A stretch of 5,453 nt of DNA from Candidatus Tagabacteria bacterium CG09_land_8_20_14_0_10_41_14 (GTDB lineage Bacteria; Patescibacteriota; Minisyncoccia; JAHISW01; Tagabacteraceae): assembly GCA_002774055.1 (NCBI GenBank), contig PEZL01000041.1:1-5453 (forward strand). Direction: 5' to 3'. Made by a program: the position numbers and the translations under genes. Shown here piece after piece: positions 3,817 to 5,453 of this stretch. The notes under the pieces are model-generated. The model was given only the letters and a program-made list of their open reading frames with translations, was not told the DNA's origin and did not search any database. Within the stretch, counting starts at the first letter, position 1. Each line of letters begins with the position of its first letter.

Positions 3817-5352
3817 ATGGCCTACAAAATTCCTAAAGAAGTTTTGCAAGTGCTTAGCCGTTTGGAAACCGGCGGCTTTGAGGCGTATCTGGTGGGCGGC
3901 TGCGTGCGAGATTTGCTTTTGGGCCGCGACCCAAAAGATTGGGATGTAACCACCAATGCCGTTCCGGAAGAAATTCAGAAATTGACTGACGATAGTTTTT
4001 ATGAAAATGATTTCGGCACCGTTGGCGTGATAACGGATTCAGAAGATGAAAGCGTAAAAGTTGTGGAGGTTACACCCTATCGGCAGGAGGCGAAATACAC
4101 GGATAAACGTCATCCTGATATCGTGCGTTTTGCTCAAAAACTGGAAGACGATTTGGCAAGGCGGGATTTTACGATAAACGCCATGGCCTTGAAAGTGCTT
4201 GAAATCGCTTATATTTATTCCGACAACCAAAAGAGTGTTTTGGAAACAGGCGAGGTGGACGAGAAATTTATTGAGCTCGTTGATTTATGGAAAGGCCGGG
4301 AGGATTTGAAAAAGAAAGTTATACAAACCGTTGGAAACGCGGAAGAACGTTTGAGTGAAGACGCGCTTCGTGTTTTGAGGGCTATTCGTTTGGCCGCGGA
4401 ACTTGATTTTGTGACAAGAGAGAGCATTGATAGCCAGACTCGGATTGCCATTAAAAAAAGCGCGCATCTTTTGCGGATGATTTCCAAAGAAAGAATACGG
4501 GACGAGTTTACGAAAATGCTCATGTCTAAAAACGCTGAATGGGCATTGAGAAAAATGCATGATTTGGGAGTTTTACGATTTGTGGCGCCTGAACTTGAAG
4601 AGGGTGTTGGGGTGGGTCAAAACAAGGAGCATGTTTTTCCTGTGTGGGATCATAATTTAAAATCGCTGGGCCATGCCTCGGAAAAGAATTTTAATTTTGC
4701 CGTGCGTTTGGCGGCGCTTTTTCACGATGTCGGCAAGCCGCGCGTAAAAGAAGGGGAGGGGCCGGATTCCACTTTTTACAATCACGAAGTTGTCGGCGCC
4801 AAGATGACCGCCAGAATTTTATCGCGATTGAGATATTCTAAGAAATTGGTGGAAAGTGTAACGCTTCTTGTCCGTTGGCATTTGTTTTTTTCGGACACGG
4901 ACGTTATCACTCTCTCGGCCGTAAGAAGAATTATTACAAATGTCGGAGAAGAAAATATTTGGGATTTGATGAACGTGCGTTTTTGCGACAGAATCGGAAT
5001 GGGCAGGCCAAAAGAAGAGCCGTATCGTTTGCGTAAATACGAATCCATGATAGAAGAGGCGCTGCGCGATCCGCTTCATGTGAAAAACCTGAAAATAAAG
5101 GGCGACGACGCGATGAAAATTACCGGCCTTTCGGCCGGGCCGAAAATTGGTTATATCCTTCACGCGCTTTTGGAGGAAGTATTGGATGATCCGTCTTTAA
5201 ATACTGAAGAATATTTGCGAAAACGCGTGAAAGAATTGTCTAAATTGTCTGAGGAAGAATTGATTAAACTTGGCCGCGCCGGAAAAGAGCGCAGGGAGAA
5301 AGAAGAACAAAAAGAAATTTCCAAAATCAGAACAAAATATCATGTGAAATAA
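3817..5352 (+). CDS. cca: CCA-adding tRNA nucleotidyltransferase with HD domain
   Basis: 511 residues. It builds or repairs the 3' CCA end of tRNAs from CTP and ATP. The class II nucleotidyltransferase head has AYLVGGCVRDLLLGR (23-37), the metal-binding DWD (Asp41, Asp43) and RRDFTINAMA (115-124). The flexible and template region follows: ELVDLWKGREDL (153-164) and EDALRVLRAIR (181-191). A C-terminal HD domain shows H-D at 303-304 with further histidines at 323 (NHE) and 355 (RWH), as in members with added phosphohydrolase activity. Between NAMAL and ELVD lies a stretch of about 27 residues (126-152), longer than usual. The tail after 485 is charged and probably disordered. Length and motifs indicate an intact gene. 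There is no Shine-Dalgarno sequence and only a weak promoter (TTGAAG 3779). tRNA-Pro follows four bases after the stop and is probably co-transcribed. tRNA-His and tRNA-Arg nearby need this enzyme. Confidence 0.95.
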   Translation: MAYKIPKEVLQVLSRLETGGFEAYLVGGCVRDLLLGRDPKDWDVTTNAVPEEIQKLTDDSFYENDFGTVGVITDSEDESVKVVEVTPYRQEAKYTDKRHPDIVRFAQKLEDDLARRDFTINAMALKVLEIAYIYSDNQKSVLETGEVDEKFIELVDLWKGREDLKKKVIQTVGNAEERLSEDALRVLRAIRLAAELDFVTRESIDSQTRIAIKKSAHLLRMISKERIRDEFTKMLMSKNAEWALRKMHDLGVLRFVAPELEEGVGVGQNKEHVFPVWDHNLKSLGHASEKNFNFAVRLAALFHDVGKPRVKEGEGPDSTFYNHEVVGAKMTARILSRLRYSKKLVESVTLLVRWHLFFSDTDVITLSAVRRIITNVGEENIWDLMNVRFCDRIGMGRPKEEPYRLRKYESMIEEALRDPLHVKNLKIKGDDAMKITGLSAGPKIGYILHALLEEVLDDPSLNTEEYLRKRVKELSKLSEEELIKLGRAGKERREKEEQKEISKIRTKYHVK

Positions 5353-5356
5353 TCAA

Positions 5357-5430
5357 CGGGGTGTAGTATAACGGTATTACGCCGGCTTCGGGAGTCGGTA
5401 ACCCGAGTTCAACTCTCGGCACCCCGACCA
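5357..5430 (+). tRNA. tRNA-Pro (anticodon CGG) with encoded CCA
   Basis: Acceptor CGGGGTG/CACCCCG with the C1:G72 pair typical of bacterial tRNA-Pro, a D arm of three good pairs (GTA/TAC) with GG in the loop, anticodon stem CCGGC/GTCGG around TTCGGGA (anticodon CGG, reading CCG), T stem CCGAG/CTCGG with loop TTCAACT, discriminator A at 5427 and an encoded CCA at 5428-5430. It begins four bases after the cca stop, too close for its own promoter, so it is most likely released from the cca transcript. The remaining bases to the window end show nothing I can name. Confidence 0.94.
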
Positions 5431-5453
5431 ACTTAAACTTTTTTCAAATTCAG

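Overview
The window looks like chromosomal DNA from a small-genome bacterium, most likely of the Candidate Phyla Radiation (Patescibacteria, Parcubacteria-like). This is inferred from gene content and layout, not from a marker gene. The clues are compact coding on both strands, single scattered tRNA genes of which two of three lack an encoded CCA, an 83-residue stand-alone elongation-factor-like protein of a type common in such genomes, several starts without a Shine-Dalgarno sequence, and an N-terminal fragment resembling a cytoplasmic [NiFe]-hydrogenase small subunit. The genetic code looks standard.

Layout. 1-235 (-): start of a hydrogenase-small-subunit-like gene, probably broken. 292-687 (+): small protein with four membrane segments and unknown function, followed by a clear hairpin terminator. 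728-1930 (-): exported thioredoxin-fold domain fused to a CcdA/DsbD-type membrane electron carrier. 1999-2455 (+): remains of an M16 zinc protease. 2447-2734 (-): first third of carbamate kinase. 2808-2880 (-): unusual tRNA-His(GTG). 2909-3160 (-): elongation-factor-like protein, apparently co-transcribed with that tRNA. 3240-3311 (+): tRNA-Arg(TCG). 3441-3689 (+): hicB antitoxin behind a near-perfect promoter whose predicted start lies at the ATG. 3689-3766 (+): hicA remnant. 3817-5352 (+): CCA-adding tRNA nucleotidyltransferase. 5357-5430 (+): tRNA-Pro(CGG), four bases after its stop.

Two themes stand out. First, RNA maturation and translation: three tRNAs, the CCA-adding enzyme that at least two of them need, and an elongation-factor-like protein. 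Second, gene decay by deletion. The M16 gene survives as three family-like pieces in three successive reading frames. The carbamate kinase gene has lost its last two thirds at the same junction. hicA keeps its two ends joined in frame without its core. The hydrogenase-like gene stops resembling its family after about 39 residues. The intact genes are the thioredoxin/CcdA fusion, the elongation-factor-like gene, hicB, cca and the four-helix membrane protein.

I see no CRISPR array, insertion sequence, phage gene or origin, and no convincing new multi-gene system. The best leads are the tRNA-His with coupled changes in its D and T loops, the internally deleted hicA beside an intact hicB, and the stepwise decay of the protease gene.
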